This document shows, piece by piece, positions 21,654 through 31,298 of a DNA stretch of 39,281 bases (within the stretch, counting starts at the first letter, position 1; each line of letters starts with the position of its first letter). The translations under genes were made by a program, and so were the position numbers. The stretch spans positions 254,454-293,734 of the forward strand of contig WELA01007315.1 in assembly GCA_009602735.1 (NCBI GenBank), given 5' to 3'. The DNA comes from Mesotaenium endlicherianum. Lineage: Eukaryota; Streptophyta; Zygnematophyceae; Zygnematales; Mesotaeniaceae. The notes under the pieces are model-generated. The model ran no database searches, was not told where the DNA came from, and saw only the letters and a list, made by a program, of their open reading frames with translations.

Positions 21654-21687
21654 TTGTCGAGGCGACAACAAGTTAAGTTGGAGGGAT
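21654..21687 (+). promoter_or_regulatory. A1 3' hairpin and polypurine tract
   Basis: TTGTCG, loop AGG, CGACAA (21654-21668) is followed by TTAAGTTGGAGGGA (21673-21686), immediately before the LTR TG at 21688. It is the expected plus-strand primer region and is paired with a similar module at 15138-15172. Confidence 0.75.
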
Positions 21688-22407
21688 TGTAATGAATCAG
21701 TATATTGGTAGATATAACATTTATTTAAATATAATAGTTAATCAAGTTCAGCCTGCTGAACTCTAGTTAATAATCACTCTGCTGGACTTCATATATAATA
21801 GCAGTTTAATGACTCGGCCCGAAGTAGGAGGCTGAGGTCACCTTAAGTCAGCTTGTTGACACATTCTTTGACAGCCAGCTGACTTCCGTACTCGGTAGCA
21901 GCGAACTGCCTCGATATGCATCTAAGTGTGGTATGCTAGATGAATGGCCAGATGATATTCCTATGATGGATAGCGATTCCGGATAATGGGAGATGGCGGT
22001 GGATTTGGTTAACCGAGGTCCTACCAACGTGGTTAACTCTCGGGTAGGCGGTGCCATCGCATTGGCTGTTGAACAGTAAACTCATGCCATGTACATATGC
22101 TAGGCATTGCTCTCGAGTTCCGCATTCGGAAACGAGGCCAACTCTCTTGTACAGCTTACTGAGAGAGATCTGAATCCAAGGCGAGAAGCCATTGATACGC
22201 ACTGTCTTCCAACCTTGCTTATGCACGAGTTTACTGATTGCACTATTGATGCTAGTTTACTTGCATTTGACTTACGAGTATTATTCACTGCTAATGTGTT
22301 GTCCTTTGCTGTTAAATTAATTAACAAAAAATACCATAAAAATTACTTGCTGATATAAAGATATTTATTAACTGTTAATCGCCTACTTGGTAAGTCGATC
22401 CATTTCA
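21688..22407 (+). repeat. A1 3' LTR
   Basis: This 720-bp LTR runs from TGTAATGAATCAG to CATTTCA and is followed by the second ATAGT copy. At many sites where the two A1 LTRs differ it agrees with the A2 LTR, so much of the divergence lies in the 5' LTR. Confidence 0.95.
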
Positions 22408-22412
22408 ATAGT

Positions 22413-23139
22413 CTGGCCCGGTGTGAGAGTCCTCCGTGCCTGGCGTTGTTGATCAATACATGATGACCCGGGGTGGAGTCGAAGACCAGCCATGGATCTC
22501 CTGGCTTCATCTGGTTGTAATCCATCCCTGCATGTACATTCTCAATCACAAACATTGGTGGGTAGAGATGCTGGCGTTTCCGCAGCATACTGATGATTTT
22601 CACCATCCATCCCCAATGCTGTGCTCGCAGGTCATTGAATCCCCTCCTGTTCCCAGCTTGCGAGAAAGGTTGACAAGGGAATCCCGCAAAAGTCCAGTCA
22701 ATCCTGTAATCACACAGGTCCTCAAACTTCACATCGAGAATGTTTCCTCCAGCAAGACGCACCAAACTAGAGTCAGTAGGCACCAACGCCTTGTAATGAT
22801 GCATTTGCCGCATCTGACTCATGACCTCCTTAACTGCTTTGAAAGCGCTCTCATCATTGTCCACATACAGCACTTTGGATACCTGATACCTCGCTGAATC
22901 AGTGAGATGGTTCCAGAACCAAGTCCGGCGAACAATTCCAGCACTACTACTCCTCTCCTGCAAAAAGGATCTTCCATCCTCACAATGCCTTGCGGCAGCG
23001 GGTCTACTCCAGGCATCCAATTGGCAGCAGACTTAACTGGATAAGGAACTGGCAGCAGCTCTTGCGGGCCACGGTCCCTATTACTTACAGCTTCCAGTTG
23101 CTCCATAATCCGAGGTTGCCAAACCAAGGGAGTCGGCAT
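22413..23139 (-). pseudogene. Element D cytosine-5 DNA methyltransferase, N-terminal part
   Basis: This is a C5-methyltransferase fold inserted in the polyprotein between protease and RT. It would transfer methyl from S-adenosylmethionine to cytosine C5. Motif I reads LELFAGLGSGTISL (about 22941-22900), motif II VLYVDNDESA, motif IV FAGFPCQPFSQAG with the catalytic Cys codon at 22673-22675, motif VI FVIENV with Glu at 22541-22543, and motif VIII GLSHRAR ending at the A1 insertion. Spacings from Cys to Glu (44 residues) and Glu to Arg (41) fit known enzymes. A frameshift near 22890 lies between motifs I and II, and another near 23140 separates it from protease. The PCQPFSxAG box resembles bacterial-type enzymes, while HRARLFW and the short recognition region resemble DNMT3, so its family placement is open. 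All catalytic residues I can check are kept. Confidence 0.9.
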
Positions 23140-24100
23140 GTTGACGCTGGTGTAGCCTCTTTGCGTTGCATGATGAGGTCATAATGGTCTGGATACCGGT
23201 CATTCACACAACAATCTAGCAGTCCGTAGTTCGCCTCTCCCGAGCAAACCATTCTTACAGAAATTTTTTCTGTCGGCTGCCGATCTGTCGACTGGTAAGT
23301 CACCCTCTGCTTCCTCAGGTCGATGATCATACCCAGGGGAATCAGAGCTTCTGTCCCCAAGAGAACATCATAGTTCTCCGCCTCTGTCACTGTGCATTCT
23401 ATGAGCAGTGACGCCTCCTCAGGTTTCCCCAAGTTTACTGTGACTTTCACAGGCTTGCGGGTAATTTCACAAGACTTTGATATCTGCCCAGATGCAATCC
23501 TCAACTGAAAAGGACTTTCTTTCAGGTCCCTTCCCGTCAATCCCAGAGCTTTCACAGCTCGCTTTTCCAATATTACTGGCTGTGCGCCAGTGTCCAATAG
23601 GATGTTGGGAGCGGCCTAGTCGTTGAACGTGAAAATTCTATCCTTGTTTTGCACTCTCACAGTGCTGAAACTAGTAGGCAGCGAAGCGCTGTTCGCGCCT
23701 TCCTCAGCTATGTCCAGCTGCTGTCCGGCTTCTTCAACCGTGAAAGGATACGTAAGACGCAGATCAGCGAGTGAAAGAAAAGGAACGTGCTGATTCCGGT
23801 GTTCCACCAGAGCCTTCAGCTTCTCCAGCAAAAAACTAAATGTCTTGCGTGGCCCAGGCTTGGCTGGTCGTAACTGCGCAATGCCGTTCTCATTGAGAGT
23901 GATCCGAAAGGTTTGAGGAAGCTTCCCAGCATTCCTTGGAACCAGACGGTCATGATCTGCGCGCTCCGCAGCCGTTGCAGCCACGGCCTTCTCAGGCGTC
24001 AGCTTCTCGCCTTTGCAAACGATCTTTTCGGCCACATCTGCATCATAATAGACATTAGGCACATTCAGTTTTGCAAATTGAGCTTTTAATCTTTGCACTC
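23140..24100 (-). pseudogene. Element D aspartic protease and pre-protease region
   Basis: From 24098 the frame encodes a 160-codon spacer (KLNVPNVYYDADVAEKIV, then VRVQNKDRIFTFND) before an in-frame TAG at 23616-23618. Just after it is the retropepsin site ILLDTGAQPVIL (codons 23583-23594 encode D-T-G-A). The second half shows ECTVTEAENYDVLLGTEALI and LGMIIDLRKQRVTY, the flap and ILG-like pattern of gypsy proteases. The frame is lost near 23140 before the methyltransferase. The catalytic Asp is intact. Confidence 0.85.
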
Positions 24101-24765
24101 ATAGCATCATACTTCTGGTTACCCTTTCAATTACCAGAGTTATCTTTCTCCCTTTTCTTACCCTTATCTGCCTCTAATGTGGCAGCATTAGCCCATGGTG
24201 GCTTCAGATATGGGTTCTTGGACCAACACTCATCTTCTGAGTGTCCCTTTTTGCTGCAATGTGCGCATACCTGCGCCTTGCTAGTAGACAATTGCTTAGC
24301 ATCCGGATACGGACAATCACTCTTCTGATGTCTCGATTTCCCGCAATTTCAACAGCCCTCTGCTGTCTCAGCAGTGTTGGCGTGCTTAGCAAACCTATTG
24401 AAAGACCCGCTCTTCTTCTTAAACTGAAAATTAGAGCTATTGGCCTTAGGCTGAAAGGATTCCTCCCTTCTCTCAAGAGCCATAAGCGTCCTGGAAGCCT
24501 CCTTGTACCAGACTTTACCTTCCTCGACATTGCGTGCTAATTCAGCAGCCTCGTCGATGTTCCAGTCGATTCCGCGCTTCGCAGATAGGTGCGGCCTGAC
24601 CTCCCAATTTGTGTCTTTACCCAGACATAATAAGAATCTGTCAGCCACAATCCTAGGCTCATAGATTCCTGCCTTCTTGGCAAGGTCTACCAATCTGGAT
24701 TTGACCTCCATCACTGTCTCGTTCTTCTGACGGACAAAATGCACATAACGGTGCACCTTAACACT
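24100..24765 (-). pseudogene. Element D gag, capsid end and nucleocapsid
   Basis: This continues gag after the DNA-element insertion: VHRYVHFVRQKNETVMEVK, LVDLAKKAGI and VADRFLLCLG are the C-terminal capsid region. Two CCHC knuckles follow, one at 24354-24313 (C..CGKSRHQKSDC, with a TGA stop at 24351-24349 between the first two Cys) and one at 24267-24226 (CAHCSKKGHSEDEC). A second stop occurs near 24130 before the pre-protease frame. Two knuckles distinguish D from A and C, which have one. Confidence 0.85.
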
Positions 24766-26896
24766 AGATAGCCCATAGAACCACATTTGGTGCAACACAC
24801 ATATTTTGGTGCATTTCGAGAGCTCCCTAGTTTAGGCTAGCATTTTTTGTATATTTAATCATTTTTTTCAAAATTAGGTTCAAACGATTGGGAACATTGC
24901 AAGGATTTTGCGATTAAATTCGCAAACAAAATCGACGAGTACAGACAAAGGTACAGGTGAAAACGTACGATCCAAAATCTGGATCAAAATCAATTTCGCC
25001 TGTTCAATGTCTGTTCGAATTGCAGTTTTTCGCGACTGACAGCAACTGCTTCTTCCTTCTTCTTTGTCGCTCTTCTTGAATTCGTCTGCCATGGCTGTAA
25101 GAGAGAGTTCTAGGATTCCTATGCTAGGGTTGTACATATTTGTGAGTTCATTTTATTTCGGACAAGTATGGGCATATGAGCAATTCGGTGATGAATGTAA
25201 ACAAGTGTTTCTGAGAGTAGAGGTAAAGAAAGAAATGAAGGGGAAGAAGGATGACACTCTCTTTCAAGTCTTGTTTGAGTATGATGGGACAAAGGTAAAG
25301 TATACTGCTGAGTTTGTAGAGGGTCACCTTAACGCCGACGACGGGTTTGAGCAATGTTTAGCCGCGGGTGCGTCTAAGAAGAAAGTACCATGTGTGCCTG
25401 ACAGCCAGCCCTCACAGCCTGATTCGGAAGGCCCGCTTGTTCCTCTTAGACTAGAGTTATCCTTGCCTGATGAGGAACTTGATGAGAGTGAGGAACTTTC
25501 GTCTGTGGCCGAGAAGAGAAAGAGGGGGAGGCCTTTAGGTGTGAGTAGGATAACAACTCCTGCACAAAGGAGCAAGTTCAAACAAGCACAGACAGCAGCA
25601 GATAGGAAAGAAAAAAGAAATTCCAAAGTTCTGGACTCTGACAATGATGCAGGCACTGCCAGTGAGGCCGAAAGTTCAGAATCTGATTCGGACGAGGAGG
25701 ATGCACAGGTGCTACCCCTAAGCATGCAAGAAGACAATGGAGTTGCTGAGGAGCTTCTTGAAGAATGGAGCTGGAGGGAGGCTTCCCCTGGAGAGACATA
25801 TGAGGACATGTTATTGAAGCCCTCTAGTGACCATCACCATGGGCTTCAAGGCATCTCGGCCAAGAATTTTAGAGGTCTGTCCCGCTTTGGTGTGTTGTGC
25901 TTATTCATGCCCATGTGGTTCTTTGACCAGCTAGCTAGAGAGACTAATGCATATGCAGCTGAGCATAATGTTAGGGGCTGGATTCCTTGCACGACCACTG
26001 AAATTGTTGTGTTTCATGGTTTGTGCATGGCTATGGGCCTGCATGCTCTTCCCAGTCTAAAGCACTTTTGGAAAAAGCTTCAGAAGGGGCCTATTACTCT
26101 GCTTAGCTATAGACCACTTGAATGTAGGTCCTACACGAGAGGTGAGGGCAAAGGAATAGCATATCGACGACTTTTTAGCATGACTTCAAATGGTGCAATT
26201 CTCTTATGAAGTAAGATGTACGATGCCATGTGTTTGTGTCCAAGAGTGTGTTAGATGTCTTATGCTTGGTTGACATTTTGAATTTTGTACTCTCTATAAC
26301 ATTGTGATTTGTGTAATTTATAGGTAGAAGTGAAATATTAATTGCTTTCGTTCATTTCTTGATATTTTAAAATTAAAATTAAATTAAATTAATATCCTTA
26401 TGCAATGAATAAGATGTGGTCAAAGTATGGATATATGAACTCCTACTTTGATTTCACAACAATTCATTTAGCCATTTCACACTTTTGGCTTCTAAATGCA
26501 CCAAAAAAAAAAGGCGTCGCATATTAGGGAGCAACTTCGATAAAAATTGTATCTCATAAGATACTTTGACTAGATGTCTGAAATTTGGTACATCCTCTAG
26601 AAACACGTGTAGCCACCTCTGGCCAAAATCCAAATGCTTGGAGTTGTAAGAGCTAGCCCCAAGAGGTTCTTGAAAATTGACAAAAAATAGGCGATCGTGT
26701 TCACTTGTCTTTACATTCAATTAATAATTCATTAAATTAATTAAAAAATAAAAAGTCATATGACCAGAAAGGTGAGACTTATACCTTTCCAAATCTATGT
26801 CTCAAGACATCATTGGAGTACTATTAAGAGTTCAAAAAAATAGCAAACTTATGCTATATTTGCGCCAAAAAGTGTGTATTAGCTTGGGCTATCTAG
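24766..26896 (+). mobile_element. piggyBac-like DNA element inserted in D gag
   Basis: The two ends are inverted: AGATAGCCCA at the left matches TGGGCTATCT at the right, with weaker similarity extending inward (both continue to a TTTTGGTGC or TTTTTGGCGC block). ACT flanks both sides (24763-24765, 26897-26899), and removing the insert plus one ACT brings the two gag parts of D into frame. PiggyBac elements normally duplicate TTAA. A TTAA-to-TTAA excision (24758 and 26931) would also be in frame, but it would leave the inverted ends asymmetric. The boundaries are therefore likely but not proven. The insert carries one + strand gene (25091-26209). The remaining 26210-26896 is AT-rich and has no gene. 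Confidence 0.65.
25091..26209 (+). CDS. piggyBac-transposase-related protein, truncated, with AT-hook and acidic region
   Basis: The ATG at 25091 is in good context (GCCATGG) and gives 372 residues. The first 100 residues match nothing I know. A charged Ser/Glu-rich middle follows with an AT-hook core (KRKRGRPLG) and acidic runs (SESDSDEEDAQ). The C-terminal third (about residues 260-340) resembles the N-terminal part of piggyBac DDE transposases: a hydrophobic LFMPMWFFDQLARETNAYA segment, then WIPCTTTEIVVFHGLCMAMG and LPSLKHFWKK. The protein stops shortly after, before the catalytic Asp residues, so it cannot be a complete transposase. It could be an exon of a longer spliced gene, a degraded copy, or a DNA-binding derivative. 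Confidence 0.7.
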   Translation: MAVRESSRIPMLGLYIFVSSFYFGQVWAYEQFGDECKQVFLRVEVKKEMKGKKDDTLFQVLFEYDGTKVKYTAEFVEGHLNADDGFEQCLAAGASKKKVPCVPDSQPSQPDSEGPLVPLRLELSLPDEELDESEELSSVAEKRKRGRPLGVSRITTPAQRSKFKQAQTAADRKEKRNSKVLDSDNDAGTASEAESSESDSDEEDAQVLPLSMQEDNGVAEELLEEWSWREASPGETYEDMLLKPSSDHHHGLQGISAKNFRGLSRFGVLCLFMPMWFFDQLARETNAYAAEHNVRGWIPCTTTEIVVFHGLCMAMGLHALPSLKHFWKKLQKGPITLLSYRPLECRSYTRGEGKGIAYRRLFSMTSNGAILL

Positions 26897-27075
26897 ACTG
26901 CAATCCTCTGGGAATTTTGCTTCAAGCAACTTAAAGAAACGACGCAGACAGTGCTCAGAGTCTAACTTGTCATTCCCAGCCTCCATATCCCTACGGCAAC
27001 TAGCCAACGCTTGCGCATGGCTTGCTTCCGTGGTGGCACTATCACCATGCTGCCCTGTAAAAGGTGCAGCCCTGC
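26897..27075 (-). pseudogene. Element D gag, middle fragment
   Basis: This short piece of gag lies between the DNA element and element B. On the minus strand it reads in one frame: AAPFTGQHGDSATTE, RRDMEAGNDKLDSEHC, LRRFFKLLEAKFPEDCS. It joins in frame with the fragment at 34194-34983 across B and with the fragment ending at 24765 across the DNA element. It has no stop of its own. Confidence 0.8.
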
Positions 27076-28019
27076 TGTTACGTTTCTGCTTTTCGAGAGG
27101 ATCTTTCCTCGGTATTCAAGGAATATTTAATTTAAGTGGAAGGAAAATCTGTATAATTGTGCAAATCGACGAATACTCAAAAGAGCAAAAATGTAAACTA
27201 ACGTAGAATGTGTGCTTGTGAGAGTTGCACTCACAATGACTCTACAGGTATTTATACCTGCACAACATGAGGCACTGGAGTGCTTCGAGTCACCACCTAG
27301 GGCACTGGTTCATGTTCAACGTAAACGGTCGAAGGGACGTGTCCCATTCGGCCGAATGCTCGAAACGCGCCGTTTGGCGGTTTGGAGACTTTTCAATGGT
27401 TTTCAGGAAAACCGGTTCGCGCCACACGGGCGTTTTCGCGTTCTCGCGACTTTTCAAAAAGTCGCGACTGTTCGCGGAGTCGCGTTCAAATCATTACGTC
27501 ATGAACCAGGAGTTACAAATAACTACTTGGCCAATTGGTTTAGGTGTGAACGTCTCAAACGACAAGCCGCGGGTTCGAAGCTGCGTCGATGCAAAGCGAC
27601 TTTGCATATTTCGTTTCGTCTGTCTTTACGACGGTTTGTTCGTATCTTGATACGACGGTTTGTTCGTATTAACAACTGGTCGTAAATTTGAAATCTGTGA
27701 TTGTGCATTGTCGAAATAATGACAATCAAATCAACTTAATCAATCAATGATTTATTAAGTTATCATCTCATAATTAATAAAAGTAACTTTATGAATAATT
27801 ATGTCGTACTTTTGCGAAGTAGTCGAGTCACGTTACGACGCTTTTTGCAATAGTATCTCGGTCATTTTGCCAATCGACTAGGAATTAATCGGCACACACG
27901 TGTGGCGAATAAATGAATATGATGCAATCATTTATCAAATAATATGATAAATAGTATAACGTACTTTAGGTAATTGGGAAAACGTCCCAAATACGCCTAA
28001 AATAGCTCGGATCGTTACA
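27076..28019 (-). repeat. Element B 3' LTR
   Basis: This 944-bp LTR matches 33241-34188 closely by eye. It carries a 24-bp tandem duplication (19-base copies at 27627-27645 and 27651-27669) that the other LTR lacks. A TATAAATA box on the minus strand lies at about 27255-27248. Confidence 0.93.
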
Positions 28020-28031
28020 CTCCTCCCCCCT
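28020..28031 (-). promoter_or_regulatory. Element B polypurine tract
   Basis: On the minus strand the bases just before the LTR read AAGGGGGGAGGAG, a typical plus-strand primer tract. Confidence 0.75.
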
Positions 28032-28161
28032 TAAAAGAACTTAACGTCCTCGTTAAGCGTACGTCTTTTAAGTCCTAATGTGTCAATACTAGTCTTGACT
28101 AGCGGAAAACACTGGTTTGAGCGATTGGACAGTGCATCATCACAGGGACGTAAAAGAGCGA

Positions 28162-29602
28162 TTACTTGGCCGCGTCTCTTTTGCGTTTGTTCTCTGGTGT
28201 ACGAAGCGCGCCTGGTAGCACACCTGCCTTAGCGCAGAGCTCTTGAGCTTGAGCCCATCGTAACCAATATCTTTGAACCAAATCCTTACAATTAAGGAGG
28301 ATCTCATCCTGAGGTTCGTACGAATTCCAACTGGAGTCGTAATTGAGCCATTTGATCAAAAGCTCCACTTGCGGAGGCTTATGACGGGTGTAGCGGTGTC
28401 CCAACACCTCTGCTACATCCCAGGCCTTATCATCATCGTCGAGTTCCAACTCTGGTGCTTGTGGCTGATAGCGGCCATTGGACCTAAACAGTTTTAGTAA
28501 ACTGACATGGAACACAGGATGCGTTCGCCCCATGGATTTAGGCAAATCCAGGCGATATGCAACAGGTCCGACCTTTGCAATTACGATAAAAGGGCCTACC
28601 CAGCAAAGAGAAACTTGCGCTTCCCTGGGTGCTTGAGTTGGAGGTTTTTAGTTTGCAAAAGTACTTTATTGCCAACTTAAAAACTTAACTCAGTCCTGTG
28701 CTTGTCAGCGAACATTTTCTGCCGGTCGCGAGCAGCGGCTAAGGCCAATTTCGCGCTCTTGTGCACCTTTTGAAGAGAGTGGACAAATAAGCGTGCACTT
28801 GGTACTCTCATGGTTGACATCCCCGTCTCACCGAGAACCGAGCGTGTGAGGGGAGTGTGCGGATGTCTTCCATAGTTAAGGAAAAATGGAGTTTCCTTAA
28901 CACTTTCTTGATAAGCATTATTAACTGCAAACTCTGCAACTGACAGGAGGGTGTCCCAGTTGTCTTGACGAGGATTCACATAATGCCTAAAGAACTATTG
29001 CAAAACCCGGTTCAGGCGTTCTGTCTGACCATCGGTCTGAGGATGGAAGCTTGTTGACATCTTAAGGTTTGTGCCAGAATGCGAGCAAACTTCCTGCCAG
29101 AAGTGGCTCGTAAATCGACTATCACGATCGCTTATGATCTCTTTCGGCATACCATGCAACTTGAACACGTGATCCACGAAGAGACGCGCGGTCTCGACTG
29201 CATCAAGTGATGGTTTAGTGGCCACAAAGTGTACCATCTTAGTGAAACGATCCACGATCGTTAACAATCCATTGTGTCCTCTATCGGTGGTAGGCAATTC
29301 AACAACAAAGTTGAGGCTTATGCTTTCCCAAGGAGCACCCCCAAGTTCTAATGGTTGCAACTTCCCAGCTGGCCACGTATGGCTCGGCTTATTCCTCTGA
29401 CATGTTGCGCAGTTGATGATGTACTCAGTAACATCAACCTTGAGGGACGGCCAAATGTACCCTCGGCGCAAAAGATGTGTGATTTTGGTAATTCCATGAT
29501 GACCAGAGTAAGGAGAGTCATGCGCCTCTCGTAGGAGCTCATGTCATACTCGGCCTTCTGGGACAGCAATGCGCCCATTGTGCCACCAAAAACCGTCCTC
29601 AA
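28162..29602 (-). pseudogene. Element B integrase with chromodomain
   Basis: The zinc site CATCQRNKPSH lies near 29405. The catalytic core reads ISLNFVVELP, where the first residue is Asn (codon 29310-29312) instead of Asp, then ISDRDSRFTSHFW (Asp kept) and HPQTDGQTERLNRVLQ (Glu kept). A stop near 28993 and a frameshift near 28600 follow. The C-terminal part holds GPFIVIAKVGPVAYRLDLP, FHVSLLKLF and a chromodomain at about 28422-28270 (WDVAEVLGHRYTRH, LLIKWLNYDSSWNSYEPQ) with the Trp and Tyr cage positions present. The tail is basic (ENKRKRDAAK). Loss of the first Asp predicts no strand transfer. Confidence 0.88.
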
Positions 29603-29606
29603 ACGT

Positions 29607-31298
29607 TTAGTCTGAGTGTCCTTTCCTTTTGTCCATTCTGTCCATCGTCACGGCTACACCGCTCAAGTCAGAACCCTGGAGATCTAGGAAAAACGGATCT
29701 TTGAGATAGCCCTCTTGAAATAGTTGATGCAGGTCAAGTACTTCAGAAGTTTGCACGCTATCCAAATCGGGTTGGCCCGCATCACCAGGCCAGGCAACGC
29801 CAGTCGTCTGGGGGGGTACAGCAGAATCAAGGGTGGCCGCCCTCGAAACCTGACCATTTTGTCCTTGCAAACTAGCAACAGTCCCCAACATCAAGTGGTG
29901 GAGGTGGAGGAGAATTCGACTTAATGGGTCCGCAACATTATTGCGACCAGGGCGATACGCCCAGTTAAAGTGGAATCGTTGCAAGAACTCAGACCATCTC
30001 GTCTGGCGCCTCGATAGCGTTGGCTGTATTTGAAAGAAGGTATTTGGACAGTGGTCCGTGACCACGGTCAAACCCTTACAGCCTTCCAAATAACATCGCC
30101 AAGTTTTTAAAGCATATATGACTGCCCAGAGCTCCTGCTTCGTCGTTGAGTAATTTTGTTCGGCAGGTGTCAGCTTTTGACTCTCAAAACTTATAGGCTT
30201 GCCCGCCTGCAGCAGGACAGCCCCTACTCCAACACCAGACGCATCGGCGACTACCTCGTAAGGCAAGTCGGGATCGGCTAATGAGAGAAGTGGCGCATTA
30301 GTGAGTGCATACTTAATGCGCTTGAACGCAATCTGCGTAGTCTCATTCCAAATGAGAAGTCTATCTTTCCTTGTCAGAGCAGTGAGTGGCGCGGCCATCA
30401 CTGAGTAACCTTGCATAAACTTACGAAAGTAGTTTGCAAACCCAAGGAATGAACGAACAGTATGCACATCTGTCGGGACAGGCCAATCTGCGACACACGC
30501 AATCTTAGTTGGGTCAGGGCACACCCCTTTCGAACCCACTATATGTCTGAGGTACAAAAGTTCATCCTTTATGAAGGAACATTTCTTGAGCTTAGCATAC
30601 AGCTCTTGCTCACGAAGGATTTGCAACACCAACTTGAGGTGCTTGTAATGCTCGTCCTTGTTCTTTGAATAGACGAGGATATCGTCGAGGTAAACCTGGA
30701 CAAATTTTCCCAAGTAAGGTCTAAACAAATTGTTCATCGTGCTTTGGCATGTCGCTGGTGCATTTGTCAGTCCAAAACTTAGGACTTTGTATTGGAAGTG
30801 TCTAATAGGCGTACGAAACGCTGTCTTTGGAACATCCTCTGGTGTGATTCGTATCTGATGATAGCCTTGGGCTAAATCAAGTGAGGAGAACACGTATGCC
30901 CCCTGCAGCGAATCAAACAAGTCATCAATGCGAGGCAACGAATAGCGGTTCTTGACCGTTATGTTGTTCAGCGCACGATAATCAATGCACATCCTGAGCG
31001 TCCCATCTTTCTTTTGGACAAAGAGTATGGGGGCCCCAAATGGAGAAGAGCTCTGCTCAATCCATCCTTTCTCAAGCAAATCGCTAATTTGGGCTTTCAT
31101 TTCAATCTTCTCCAACGGGCTGAGGCGATAAATTGGTCGCCAAGTTGGTAGAGCATCAGGAACGAGAGGAATCGTATGTCCAATACCCCTATCAGGCGGG
31201 AGGCNTATCAGGCGGGAGGCTAGGCGGTATTTCACTTGGGAACACTGACTTGTACTTTTGCAAAAGAGCAGAAAGTTCAGCTGTAAGTGTGTCTTCAT
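29607..31298 (-). pseudogene. Element B reverse transcriptase and RNase H
   Basis: This is a long open frame with the full Ty3/gypsy [59 protein letters not shown] and the catalytic box YLDDILVYSK, then the thumb GFANYFRKFMQGYS. RNase H follows with VVADASGVGVGAVL, STTKQELWAVIYALKTW, VVTDHCPNTFF and NVADPLSRIL. All catalytic acids are present. The separation from protease is a +1 shift at the N-marked duplication (31190-31220) and is probably an assembly artefact, so the true frame may run from 32274 to 29607. Confidence 0.9.
31190..31220. other. Single N between two identical 15-base copies
   Basis: TATCAGGCGGGAGGC occurs at 31190-31204 and again at 31206-31220 around an N at 31205. The 16 extra bases account exactly for the frame change between protease and RT of element B. 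It is probably an unmerged assembly overlap. Confidence 0.8.

Larger units (their letters stand above)
9132..22407 (+). mobile_element. Element A1: chromodomain Ty3/gypsy element with extra 3' ORF
   Basis: The element has LTRs at 9132-9850 and 21688-22407, both TG...CA, and a perfect 5-bp target duplication ATAGT at 9127-9131 and 22408-22412. A tRNA-iMet-type primer site follows the 5' LTR. By eye the two LTRs differ at about 55 of 720 positions, so the insertion is not recent. It carries gag, a -1 frameshift signal, protease, RT, RNase H, integrase with chromodomain, then an unusual sense ORF3 before the 3' LTR. ORF3 is interrupted by the younger element C. Stops, frameshifts, an RT deletion and a catalytic Glu to Lys change in integrase show A1 is dead. 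Its target is the methyltransferase gene of element D. Confidence 0.95.

Noticed and set aside
21848-22226. Small open frames within the A-family LTRs
   Set aside because: They are shared among LTR copies only because the LTRs are homologous, and no coding pattern or start context supports them.
22413-23020. Possible bacterial restriction-modification methyltransferase or contamination
   Set aside because: The PCQPFSxAG motif looks bacterial, but the domain lies between retroelement protease and RT, rejoins across a plant-type LTR insertion and is followed by eukaryotic-type retroelement sequence.
24758-26934. TTAA-to-TTAA boundaries for the piggyBac-like element
   Set aside because: Excision would also be in frame, but the right boundary would then include 13 extra gag codons and the inverted ends would not be symmetric. 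I kept ACT as the better fit and noted the doubt.
27212-27685. Open frames of 100-157 codons inside the element B LTRs
   Set aside because: They recur in both LTRs but run against the element's direction, differ by frameshifts between copies and match no family.
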